Assembly (NCBI GenBank): GCA_023078555.1
Contig: CM041199.1
Coordinates: 10,837,943-10,901,942 of the forward strand
Direction: 5' to 3'
Origin: Ulva prolifera
Taxonomy: Eukaryota > Chlorophyta > Ulvophyceae > Ulvales > Ulvaceae
DNA: 64,000 nt
Part shown: piece by piece, positions 49,102-60,055 of the stretch
Numbering within the stretch: position 1 is the first letter of the stretch
How the letters are laid out: each line of letters opens with the position of its first letter
Translations under genes and position numbers: made by a program
Notes under the pieces: model-generated
Told to the model about the DNA's origin: nothing
Seen by the model: only the letters and a program-made list of their open reading frames with translations
Databases searched by the model: none

Positions 49102-49932
49102 GTGAATGGACTTGGCTATAGACAAGCATACCCCCGCGCACCATAGGGAAGTTGCCAGAAACATCCTTTGATTCTGAAAGATCTAGGACGTCAAGTATGC
49201 ATTGCACAGTTGTTGCTAACTCCTAGGAGTGGCGTGGAACAAAAGTGCACACTTTTCACCAACCATGTGAATGGACTTGGTTGTAGCCACGCAACCCCCC
49301 GCGCAGCAAAAGGTACGTCGCCATCAACATTCCAAGATGTTGGGGGGTATGGGATGTCCATCATTCATTGCGTATTTTCTGCAGACACCATGGAGTGGTG
49401 TGGTGCAAAAGTGTACACTTTCCACCAACCCATGTGAATGGACTTGGTTGTAGCCACGCAACCCCCCGCGCATCAAAAGGTACGTCGCCATGAACATTCC
49501 AAGATGTTGGGGGGTATGGGATGTCCATCATTCATTGCGTATTTTCTGCAGACACCATGGAGTGGTGTGGTGCAAAAGTGCACACTTTCCACCAACCCAT
49601 GTGAATGGACTTGGTTGTAGCCACGCAACCCCCCGCGCATCAAAAGGTACGTCGCCATGAACATTCCAAGATGTTGGGGGTATGGGATGTCCATCATTCA
49701 TTGCGTATTTTCTGCAGACACCATGGCGTGGTGTGGTGCAAAAGTGCACACTTTCCACCAACCCATGTGAATGCACTTGGTTGTAGCCACGCAACCCCCC
49801 GCGCATCAAAAGGTACGTCGCCATGAACATTCAAAGATGTTGGGGGGTATGGGATGTCCATCATTCATTGCGTATTTTCTGCTGACTCCCAGGAGTGGCG
49901 TGGGGCAAAAGTGCACACTTTTCACCAACCTT
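49102..49932. repeat. Block 49: X-3 A-A/B hybrid
   Basis: Clean sequence. Three A (the third with ggcg, followed by gtgaatgcacttgg) and a final monomer (49,767-49,932) that is A up to gcgtattttctgc and B from tgactcccagg. It is the only block whose B right half is joined this far to the right. Confidence 0.87.
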
Positions 49933-50258
49933 GTGAATGGACTTGGCTATAGACAAGCATACCCCCGCGCACCATAGGGAAGTTGCCAGAAACATCCTTT
50001 GATTCTGAAAGATCTAGGACGTCAAGTATGCATTGCCAGTTGTTGCTAACTCCCAAGAGTGGCGTGGAACAAAAGTGCACACTTTTCACCAACCATGTGA
50101 ATGGACTTGGTGAGCCACGCAACCCCCGCGCAGCAAAAGGTACGTCGCCATGAACATTCCAAGATGTTGGGGGGTATGGGATGATATCATCATTGCATAT
50201 TTGCTGCTGACTCCCAGGAGTGGCGTGGGGCAAAAGTGCACAACTTTTCACCAACCAT
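49933..50258. repeat. Block 50: X-B (2 monomers)
   Basis: Same form as blocks 30 and 47. It has several small deletions: cattgccagttg (2 bases), ttggtgagccacgc, gatatcatcattg, and an extra A in gcacaactttt. Confidence 0.84.
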
Positions 50259-50480
50259 GTGAATGGACTTGGCTATAGACAAGCATACCCCCGCGCACCA
50301 TAGGGAAGTTGCCAGAAACATCCTTTGATTCTGAAGATCTAGGACGTCAAGTATGCATTGCACAGTTGTTGCTAACTCCCAGGAGTGGTGTGGTGCAAAA
50401 TGCACACTTTCCACCAACCCATGTGAATGGACTTGGTTGTAGCCACGCAACCACCCGCGCAGCAAAAGGTACGTTGCCAT
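50030..50480. other. Indel-rich patch 3
   Basis: Covers block 50 and the hybrid anchor of block 51. Clean sequence resumes by about 50,500, apart from isolated changes. Confidence 0.82.
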
Positions 50481-51087
50481 CAACATTCCAAGATGTTGGG
50501 GGTATGGGATGTCCATCATTCATTGCGTATTTTCTGCAGACACCATGGCGTGGTGTGGTGCAAAAGTGTACACTTTCCACCAACCCATGTGAATGGACTT
50601 GGTTGTAGCCACGCAACCCCCCCGCGCATCAAAAGGTACATCGCCATCAACATTCCAAGATGTTGGGGGGTATGGGATGTCCATCATTCATTGCGTATTT
50701 TCTGCAGACACCATGGAGTGGTGTGGTGCAAAAGTGCACACTTTCCACCAACCCATGTGAATGGACTTGGTTGTAGCCACGCAACCCCCCGCGCATCAAA
50801 AGGTACGTCGCCATGAACATTCCAAGATGTTGGGGGGTATGGGATGATTATCATTCATTGCATATTTGCTGCTGACTCCCAGGAGTGGCGTGGGGCAAAG
50901 TGCACACTTTTCACCAACCATGTGAATGGACTTGGTTGTAGCCACGCAACCCCCCGCGCATCAAAAGGTACGTCGCCATGAACATTCCAAGATGTTGGAG
51001 GGTATGGGATGATTATCATTCATTGCATATTTGCTGCTGACTCCCGGGAGTGGCGTGGGGCAAAAGTGCACACTTTTCACCAACCTT
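50259..51087. repeat. Block 51: X/A hybrid-2 A-2 B
   Basis: The anchor starts as X but after ggagtgg near 50,385 continues as A (tgtggtgcaaaatgc, ctttccaccaaccc). Then A with aaccacccgcgc, A with catcgcc and seven C, two B, the last with ctcccgggag. Confidence 0.86.
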
Positions 51088-52072
51088 GTGAATGGACTTG
51101 GCTATAGACAAGCATACCCCCGCGCACCATAGGGAAGTTGCCAGAAACATCCTTTGATTCTGAAAGATCTAGGACGTCAAGTATGCATTGCACAGTTGTT
51201 GCTAACTCCTAGGAGTGGCGTGGAACAAAAGTGCACACTTTTCACCAACCATGTGAATGGACTTGGTTGTAGCCACGCAACCCCCCGCGCAGCAAAAGGT
51301 ACGTCGCCATCAACATTCCAAGATTTTGGGGGGTATGGGATGTCCATCATTCATTGCGTATTTTCTGCAGACACCATGGCGTGGTGTGGTGCAAAAGTGC
51401 ACATTTTCCACCAACCCATGTGAATGGACTTGGTTGTACCCACGCACCCCCTGCGCATCAAAAGGTACGTCGCCATCAACATTCCAAGATGTTGGGGGGT
51501 ATGGGATGTCCATCATTCATTGCGTATTTTCTGCAGACACCATGGAGTGGTGTGGTGCAAAGTGCACACTTTCCACCAACCATGTGAATGGACTTGGTTG
51601 TAGCCACGCAACCCCCCGCGCATCAAAAGGTACGTCCCATGAACATTCAAAGATGTTGGGGGGTATGGGATGTCCATCATTCATTGCGTATTTTCTGCAG
51701 ACACCATGGAGTGGTGTGGTGCAAAAGTGCACACTTTCCACCAACCCATGTGAATGGACTTGGTTGTAGCCACGCAACCCCCGCGCATCAAAAGGTACGT
51801 CCCCATGAACATTCCAAGATGTTGGGGGGTATGGGATGTCCATCATCCATTGCGTATTTTCTGCAGACACCATGGAGTGGTGTGGTGCAAAAGTGCACAC
51901 TTTCCACCAACCCAGTGAATGGACTTGGTTGTAGCCACGCAACCCCCCGCATCAAAAGGTACGTCGCCATGAAACATTCCAAGATGTGGAGGGTATGGGA
52001 TATCATTCATTGGCACATTGCTGCTGATCCCAGGAGTGGCGTGGGGCAAAAGTGCACACTTTCACCAACCTT
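51088..52072. repeat. Block 52: X-4 A-B (damaged in second half)
   Basis: The first two A (gattttgg, tacccacg) are clean. Then indels appear: gtgcaaagtgc, ccaaccatgtg, acgtcccatg, cccagtgaatgg, ccccccgcatc, gaaacattcc. The B is badly eroded (gatgtggagg, ggatatcattc, ttggcacattgctgctgatcc). Layout as in block 55. Confidence 0.84.
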
Positions 52073-52545
52073 GTGAATGGACTGGCTATAGACAAGCTAC
52101 CCCCGCGCACCATAGAGACAGTTGCCAGAAACATCCTTGATTCTGAAGATCTAGGACGTCAAGTAGGCATGCACAGTTGTTGCTAACTCCTAGGAGTGGC
52201 GTGGAACAAAGTGCACACTTTTCACCAACCATGTGAATGGACTTGGTTGTAGCCACGCAACCCCCCGCGAAGCAAAAGTACGTCGCCATGAACATTCAAA
52301 GATGTTGGGGGGTATGGGATGTCCATCATCCTTGCGTATTTTCTGCAGGACACCATGGAGTGGTGGTGCAAAAGTGGAACTTTCCACCAACCCATGGAAT
52401 GGACTTGGTTGTAGCCACGCAACCCCCCGCGCATCAAAAGGTACGTCCCCATGAACATTCCAAGATGTTGGGGGGTATGGGATGTCCATCATCCATTGCG
52501 TATTTTCTGCAGACACCATGGAGTGGTGTGGTGCAAAGTGCACAC
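51555..52545. other. Indel-rich patch 4
   Basis: The most eroded stretch. Deletions inside ordinary words (aagctacccc, ctgctgatcc, catccttgcg, cccagtgaatgg) as well as in homopolymers. It ends just before the clean domain III. Confidence 0.85.
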
Positions 52546-52726
52546 TTTCCACCAACCCATGTGAATGGACTTGGTTGTAGCCACGCAACCCCCCGCGCAT
52601 CAAAAGGTACGTCGCCATGAACATTCCAAGATGTTGTGGGGTATGGGATGATTATCATTCATTGCATATTTGCTGCTGACTCCCAGGAGTGGCGTGGGGC
52701 AAAAGTGCACACTTTTCACCAACCTT
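52073..52726. repeat. Block 53: X-2 A-B, damaged cassette P
   Basis: Recognised as cassette P by ccgcgaagcaaaag and catagaga. The anchor is eroded (gactggctata, aagctacccc, catccttgattc, gtaggcatgcac), as is the first A (tcatccttgcg, gcaggacacc, gtggaactttcc). The B is nearly intact, with gttgtgggg. Confidence 0.84.
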
Positions 52727-54893
52727 GTGAATGGACTTGGCTATAGACAAGCATACCCCCGCGCACCATAGGGAAGTTGCCAGAAACATCCTTTGATTCT
52801 GAAAGATCTAGGACGTCAAGTATGCATTGCACAGTTGTTGCTAACTCCTAGGAGTGGCGTGGAACAAAAGTGCACACTTTTCACCAACCATGTGAATGGA
52901 CTTGGTTGTAGCCACGCAACCCCCCGCGCAGCAAAAGGTACGTCGCCATCAACATTCCAAGATTTTGGGGGGTATGGGATGTCCATCATTCATTGCGTAT
53001 TTTCTGCAGACACCATGGCGTGGTGTGGTGCAAAAGTGCACATTTTCCACCAACCCATGTGAATGGACTTGGTTGTACCCACGCAACCCCCCGCGCATCA
53101 AAAGGTACGTCCCCATGAACATTCCAAGATGTTGGGGGGTATGGGATGTCCATCATCCATTGCGTATTTTCTGCAGACACCATGGAGTGGTGTGGTGCAA
53201 AAGTGCACACTTTCCACCAACCCATGTGAATGGACTTGGTTGTAGCCACGCAACCCCCCGCGCATCAAAAGGTACGTCGACATGAACATTCCAAGATGTT
53301 GGGGGGTATGGGATGTCCATCATTCATTGCGTATTTTCTGCAGACACCATGGCGTGGTGTGGTGCAAAAGTGCACACTTTCCACCAACCCATGTGAATGC
53401 ACTTGGTTGTAGCCACGCAACCCCCCGCGCATCAAAAGGTACGTCGCCATGAACATTCAAAGATGTTGGGGGGTATGGGATGTCCATCATTCATTGCGTA
53501 TTTTCTGCAGACACCATGGCGTGGTGTGGTGCAAAAGTGCACACTTTCCACCAACCCATGTGAATGCACTTGGTTGTAGCCACGCAACCCCCCGCGCATC
53601 AAAAGGTACGTCGCCATGAACATTCAAAGATGTTGGGGGGTATGGGATGTCCATCATTCATTGCGTATTTTCTGCAGACACCATGGCGTGGTGTGGTGCA
53701 AAAATGCACACTTTCCACCAACCCATGTGAATGGACTTGGTTGTAGCCACGCAACCCCCCGCGCATCAAAAGGTACGTCGCCATGAACATTCAAAGATGT
53801 TGGGGGGTATGAGATGTCCATCATTCATTGCGTATTTTCTGCAGACACCATGGAGTGGTGTGGTGCAAAAATGCACACTTTCCACCAACCCATGTGAATG
53901 GACTTGGTTGTAGCCACGCAACCACCCGCGCAGCAAAAGGTACGTTGCCATCAACATTCCAAGATGTTGGGGGGTATGGGATGTCCATCATTCATTGCGT
54001 ATTTTCTGCAGACACCATGGAGTGGTGTGGTGCAAAAGTGCACACTTTCCACCAACCCATGTGAATGGACTTGGTTGTAGCCACGCAACCCCCCGCGCAT
54101 CAAAAGGTACGTCCCCATGGACATTCAAAGATGTTGGGGGGTATGGGATGTCCATCATCCATTGCGTATTTTCTGCAGACACCATGGAGTGGTGTGGTGC
54201 AAAAATGCACACTTTCCACCAACCCATGTGAATGGACTTGGTTGTAGCCACGCAACCACCCGCGCAGCAAAAGGTACGTTGCCATCAACATTCCAAGATG
54301 TTGGGGGGTATGGGATGTCCATCATTCATTGCGTATTTTCTGCAGACACCATGGCGTGGTGTGGTGCAAAAGTGTACACTTTCCACCAACCCATGTGAAT
54401 GGACTTGGTTGTAGCCACGCAACCCCCCGCGCATCAAAAGGTACATCGCCATCAACATTCCAAGATGTTGGGGGGTATGGGATGTCCATCATTCATTGCG
54501 TATTTTCTGCAGACACCATGGAGTGGTGTGGTGCAAAAGTGCACACTTTCCACCAACCCATGTGAATGGACTTGGTTGTAGCCACGCAACCCCCCGCGCA
54601 TCAAAAGGTACGTCGCCATGAACATTCCAAGATGTTGGGGGGTATGGGATGATTATCATTCATTGCATATTTGCTGCTGACTCCCAGGAGTGGCGTGGGG
54701 CAAAAGTGCACACTTTTCACCAACCATGTGAATGGACTTGGTTGTAGCCACGCAACCCCCCGCGCATCAAAAGGTACGTCGCCATGAACATTCCAAGATG
54801 TTGGAGGGTATGGGATGATTATCATTCATTGCATATTTGCTGCTGACTCCCGGGAGTGGCGTGGGGCAAAAGTGCACACTTTTCACCAACCTT
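52727..54893. repeat. Block 54: X-10 A-2 B (13 monomers)
   Basis: Order: gattttgg A; a hybrid A joining tacccacg to acgtcccc; gtcgac A; two A with gtgaatgcacttgg starts; gagatgtcc A with aaaatgcac; aaccacc/gttgcc A; gtccccatggac A; a second aaccacc/gttgcc A with gtgtacac; catcgcc A; B; B with ctcccgggag. Repeated as block 57. Confidence 0.88.
54846..54857. repeat. Perfect 12-bp palindrome ACTCCCGGGAGT in last B
   Basis: Same site as ACTCCTAGGAGT in other B and X monomers. The CG centre form was seen near 51,040, 54,850, 59,013 and 62,177 only. Confidence 0.85.
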
Positions 54894-55891
54894 GTGAATG
54901 GACTTGGCTATAGACAAGCATACCCCCGCGCACCATAGGGAAGTTGCCAGAAACATCCTTTGATTCTGAAAGATCTAGGACGTCAAGTATGCATTGCACA
55001 GTTGTTGCTAACTCCTAGGAGTGGCGTGGAACAAAAGTGCACACTTTTCACCAACCATGTGAATGGACTTGGTTGTAGCCACGCAACCCCCCGCGCAGCA
55101 AAAGGTACGTCGCCATCAACATTCCAAGATTTTGGGGGGTATGGGATGTCCATCATTCATTGCGTATTTTCTGCAGACACCATGGCGTGGTGTGGTGCAA
55201 AAGTGCACATTTTCCACCAACCCATGTGAATGGACTTGGTTGTACCCACGCACCCCCTGCGCATCAAAAGGTACGTCGCCATCAACATTCCAAGATGTTG
55301 GGGGGTATGGGATGTCCATCATTCATTGCGTATTTTCTGCAGACACCATGGAGTGGTGTGGTGCAAAAGTGCACACTTTCCACCAACCCATGTGAATGGA
55401 CTTGGTTGTAGCCACGCAACCCCCCGCGCATCAAAAGGTACGTCCCCATGAACATTCAAAGATGTTGGGGGGTATGGGATGTCCATCATTCATTGCGTAT
55501 TTTCTGCAGACACCATGGAGTGGTGTGGTGCAAAAGTGCACACTTTCCACCAACCCATGTGAATGGACTTGGTTGTAGCCACGCAACCCCCCGCGCATCA
55601 AAAGGTACGTCCCCATGAACATTCCAAGATGTTGGGGGGTATGGGATGTCCATCATCCATTGCGTATTTTCTGCAGACACCATGGAGTGGTGTGGTGCAA
55701 AAGTGCACACTTTCCACCAACCCATGTGAATGGACTTGGTTGTAGCCACGCAACCCCCCGCGCATCAAAAGGTACGTCGCCATGAACATTCCAAGATGTT
55801 GTGGGGTATGGGATGATTATCATTCATTGCATATTTGCTGCTGACTCCCAGGAGTGGCGTGGGGCAAAAGTGCACACTTTTCACCAACCTT
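54894..55891. repeat. Block 55: X-4 A-1 B (6 monomers)
   Basis: gattttgg A with cacatttt, tacccacgcacccc A, two gtcccc A (the second with catccatt), B with gttgtgggg. The next anchor starts gtgaacggacttggc, a private T-to-C. Copies: blocks 58 and 61. Confidence 0.88.
55011..55022. repeat. Perfect 12-bp palindrome ACTCCTAGGAGT in X
   Basis: Typical X copy. Other centres at this position are CA (imperfect dyad) and CAAG (dyad broken), so the site is a convenient subtype marker. Confidence 0.85.
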
Positions 55892-56890
55892 GTGAACGGA
55901 CTTGGCTATAGACAAGCATACCCCCGCGCACCATAGGGAAGTTGCCAGAAACATCCTTTGATTCTGAAAGATCTAGGACGTCAAGTATGCATTGCACAGT
56001 TGTTGCTAACTCCTAGGAGTGGCGTGGAACAAAAGTGCACACTTTTCACCAACCATGTGAATGGACTTGGTTGTAGCCACGCAACCCCCCGCGCAGCAAA
56101 AGGTACGTTGCCATCAACATTCCAAGATGTTGGGGGGTATGGGATGTCCATCATTCATTGCGTATTTTCTGCAGACACCATGGCGTGGTGTGGTGCAAAA
56201 GTGTACACTTTCCACCAACCCATGTGAATGGACTTGGTTGTAGCCACGCAACCCCCCGCGCATCAAAAGGTACATCGCCATCAACATTCCAAGATGTTGG
56301 GGGGTATGGGATGTCCATCATTCATTGCGTATTTTCTGCAGACACCATGGAGTGGTGTGGTGCAAAAGTGCACACTTTCCACCAACCCATGTGAATGGAC
56401 TTGGTTGTAGCCACGCAACCCCCCGCGCATCAAAAGGTACGTCCCCATGAACATTCAAAGATGTTGGGGGGTATGGGATGTCCATCATTCATTGCGTATT
56501 TTCTGCAGACACCATGGAGTGGTGTGGTGCAAAAGTGCACACTTTCCACCAACCCATGTGAATGGACTTGGTTGTAGCCACGCAACCCCCCGCGCATCAA
56601 AAGGTACGTCCCCATGAACATTCCAAGATGTTGGGGGGTATGGGATGTCCATCATCCATTGCGTATTTTCTGCAGACACCATGGAGTGGTGTGGTGCAAA
56701 AGTGCACACTTTCCACCAACCCATGTGAATGGACTTGGTTGTAGCCACGCAACCCCCCGCGCATCAAAAGGTACGTCGCCATGAACATTCCAAGATGTTG
56801 TGGGGTATGGGATGATTATCATTCATTGCATATTTGCTGCTGACTCCCAGGAGTGGCGTGGGGCAAAAGTGCACACTTTTCACCAACCTT
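55892..56890. repeat. Block 56: X-4 A-1 B (6 monomers)
   Basis: Same second half as block 55 (two gtcccc A and a gttgtgggg B), but the first two A are the gttgcc/gtgtacac and catcgcc types. A recombinant of two block kinds. Confidence 0.87.
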
Positions 56891-59057
56891 GTGAATGGAC
56901 TTGGCTATAGACAAGCATACCCCCGCGCACCATAGGGAAGTTGCCAGAAACATCCTTTGATTCTGAAAGATCTAGGACGTCAAGTATGCATTGCACAGTT
57001 GTTGCTAACTCCTAGGAGTGGCGTGGAACAAAAGTGCACACTTTTCACCAACCATGTGAATGGACTTGGTTGTAGCCACGCAACCCCCCGCGCAGCAAAA
57101 GGTACGTCGCCATCAACATTCCAAGATTTTGGGGGGTATGGGATGTCCATCATTCATTGCGTATTTTCTGCAGACACCATGGCGTGGTGTGGTGCAAAAG
57201 TGCACATTTTCCACCAACCCATGTGAATGGACTTGGTTGTACCCACGCAACCCCCCGCGCATCAAAAGGTACGTCCCCATGAACATTCCAAGATGTTGGG
57301 GGGTATGGGATGTCCATCATCCATTGCGTATTTTCTGCAGACACCATGGAGTGGTGTGGTGCAAAAGTGCACACTTTCCACCAACCCATGTGAATGGACT
57401 TGGTTGTAGCCACGCAACCCCCCGCGCATCAAAAGGTACGTCGACATGAACATTCCAAGATGTTGGGGGGTATGGGATGTCCATCATTCATTGCGTATTT
57501 TCTGCAGACACCATGGCGTGGTGTGGTGCAAAAGTGCACACTTTCCACCAACCCATGTGAATGCACTTGGTTGTAGCCACGCAACCCCCCGCGCATCAAA
57601 AGGTACGTCGCCATGAACATTCAAAGATGTTGGGGGGTATGGGATGTCCATCATTCATTGCGTATTTTCTGCAGACACCATGGCGTGGTGTGGTGCAAAA
57701 GTGCACACTTTCCACCAACCCATGTGAATGCACTTGGTTGTAGCCACGCAACCCCCCGCGCATCAAAAGGTACGTCGCCATGAACATTCAAAGATGTTGG
57801 GGGGTATGGGATGTCCATCATTCATTGCGTATTTTCTGCAGACACCATGGCGTGGTGTGGTGCAAAAATGCACACTTTCCACCAACCCATGTGAATGGAC
57901 TTGGTTGTAGCCACGCAACCCCCCGCGCATCAAAAGGTACGTCGCCATGAACATTCAAAGATGTTGGGGGGTATGAGATGTCCATCATTCATTGCGTATT
58001 TTCTGCAGACACCATGGAGTGGTGTGGTGCAAAAATGCACACTTTCCACCAACCCATGTGAATGGACTTGGTTGTAGCCACGCAACCACCCGCGCAGCAA
58101 AAGGTACGTTGCCATCAACATTCCAAGATGTTGGGGGGTATGGGATGTCCATCATTCATTGCGTATTTTCTGCAGACACCATGGAGTGGTGTGGTGCAAA
58201 AGTGCACACTTTCCACCAACCCATGTGAATGGACTTGGTTGTAGCCACGCAACCCCCCGCGCATCAAAAGGTACGTCCCCATGGACATTCAAAGATGTTG
58301 GGGGGTATGGGATGTCCATCATCCATTGCGTATTTTCTGCAGACACCATGGAGTGGTGTGGTGCAAAAATGCACACTTTCCACCAACCCATGTGAATGGA
58401 CTTGGTTGTAGCCACGCAACCACCCGCGCAGCAAAAGGTACGTTGCCATCAACATTCCAAGATGTTGGGGGGTATGGGATGTCCATCATTCATTGCGTAT
58501 TTTCTGCAGACACCATGGCGTGGTGTGGTGCAAAAGTGTACACTTTCCACCAACCCATGTGAATGGACTTGGTTGTAGCCACGCAACCCCCCGCGCATCA
58601 AAAGGTACATCGCCATCAACATTCCAAGATGTTGGGGGGTATGGGATGTCCATCATTCATTGCGTATTTTCTGCAGACACCATGGAGTGGTGTGGTGCAA
58701 AAGTGCACACTTTCCACCAACCCATGTGAATGGACTTGGTTGTAGCCACGCAACCCCCCGCGCATCAAAAGGTACGTCGCCATGAACATTCCAAGATGTT
58801 GGGGGGTATGGGATGATTATCATTCATTGCATATTTGCTGCTGACTCCCAGGAGTGGCGTGGGGCAAAAGTGCACACTTTTCACCAACCATGTGAATGGA
58901 CTTGGTTGTAGCCACGCAACCCCCCGCGCATCAAAAGGTACGTCGCCATGAACATTCCAAGATGTTGGAGGGTATGGGATGATTATCATTCATTGCATAT
59001 TTGCTGCTGACTCCCGGGAGTGGCGTGGGGCAAAAGTGCACACTTTTCACCAACCTT
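56891..59057. repeat. Block 57: X-10 A-2 B (13 monomers)
   Basis: Copy of block 54 at an offset of 4,164 bp, with the same hybrid second A, aaccacc, atggac and ctcccgggag variants. I see no difference between the two by eye. Confidence 0.88.
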
Positions 59058-60055
59058 GTGAATGGACTTGGCTATAGACAAGCATACCCCCGCGCACCAT
59101 AGGGAAGTTGCCAGAAACATCCTTTGATTCTGAAAGATCTAGGACGTCAAGTATGCATTGCACAGTTGTTGCTAACTCCTAGGAGTGGCGTGGAACAAAA
59201 GTGCACACTTTTCACCAACCATGTGAATGGACTTGGTTGTAGCCACGCAACCCCCCGCGCAGCAAAAGGTACGTCGCCATCAACATTCCAAGATTTTGGG
59301 GGGTATGGGATGTCCATCATTCATTGCGTATTTTCTGCAGACACCATGGCGTGGTGTGGTGCAAAAGTGCACATTTTCCACCAACCCATGTGAATGGACT
59401 TGGTTGTACCCACGCACCCCCTGCGCATCAAAAGGTACGTCGCCATCAACATTCCAAGATGTTGGGGGGTATGGGATGTCCATCATTCATTGCGTATTTT
59501 CTGCAGACACCATGGAGTGGTGTGGTGCAAAAGTGCACACTTTCCACCAACCCATGTGAATGGACTTGGTTGTAGCCACGCAACCCCCCGCGCATCAAAA
59601 GGTACGTCCCCATGAACATTCAAAGATGTTGGGGGGTATGGGATGTCCATCATTCATTGCGTATTTTCTGCAGACACCATGGAGTGGTGTGGTGCAAAAG
59701 TGCACACTTTCCACCAACCCATGTGAATGGACTTGGTTGTAGCCACGCAACCCCCCGCGCATCAAAAGGTACGTCCCCATGAACATTCCAAGATGTTGGG
59801 GGGTATGGGATGTCCATCATCCATTGCGTATTTTCTGCAGACACCATGGAGTGGTGTGGTGCAAAAGTGCACACTTTCCACCAACCCATGTGAATGGACT
59901 TGGTTGTAGCCACGCAACCCCCCGCGCATCAAAAGGTACGTCGCCATGAACATTCCAAGATGTTGTGGGGTATGGGATGATTATCATTCATTGCATATTT
60001 GCTGCTGACTCCCAGGAGTGGCGTGGGGCAAAAGTGCACACTTTTCACCAACCTT
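59058..60055. repeat. Block 58: X-4 A-1 B (6 monomers)
   Basis: Copy of block 55, with the standard gtgaatgg start of the following anchor. Confidence 0.88.

Larger units (their letters stand above)
29406..52726. repeat. Domain II: short blocks of 2-6 monomers
   Basis: Thirty-four blocks of 2-6 monomers, with no D monomers and few long A runs. A few cassettes recur: X-A-A-B-B, X-A-B, X-A-A-B and X-B. Spacings of 1,329 bp (8 monomers) and about 4,650 bp (28 monomers) mark tandem copies. Single-base indels are common in several patches, unlike in domains I and III. Confidence 0.85.
52727..55891. repeat. 19-monomer unit, copy 1 (3,165 bp)
   Basis: Blocks 54-55 (13 + 6 monomers). The second copy is blocks 57-58, 4,164 bp downstream; one extra 6-monomer block (56) lies between. 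Confidence 0.88.
56891..60055. repeat. 19-monomer unit, copy 2 (3,165 bp)
   Basis: Blocks 57-58. Same length and the same ordered variants as 52,727-55,891. Confidence 0.88.
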
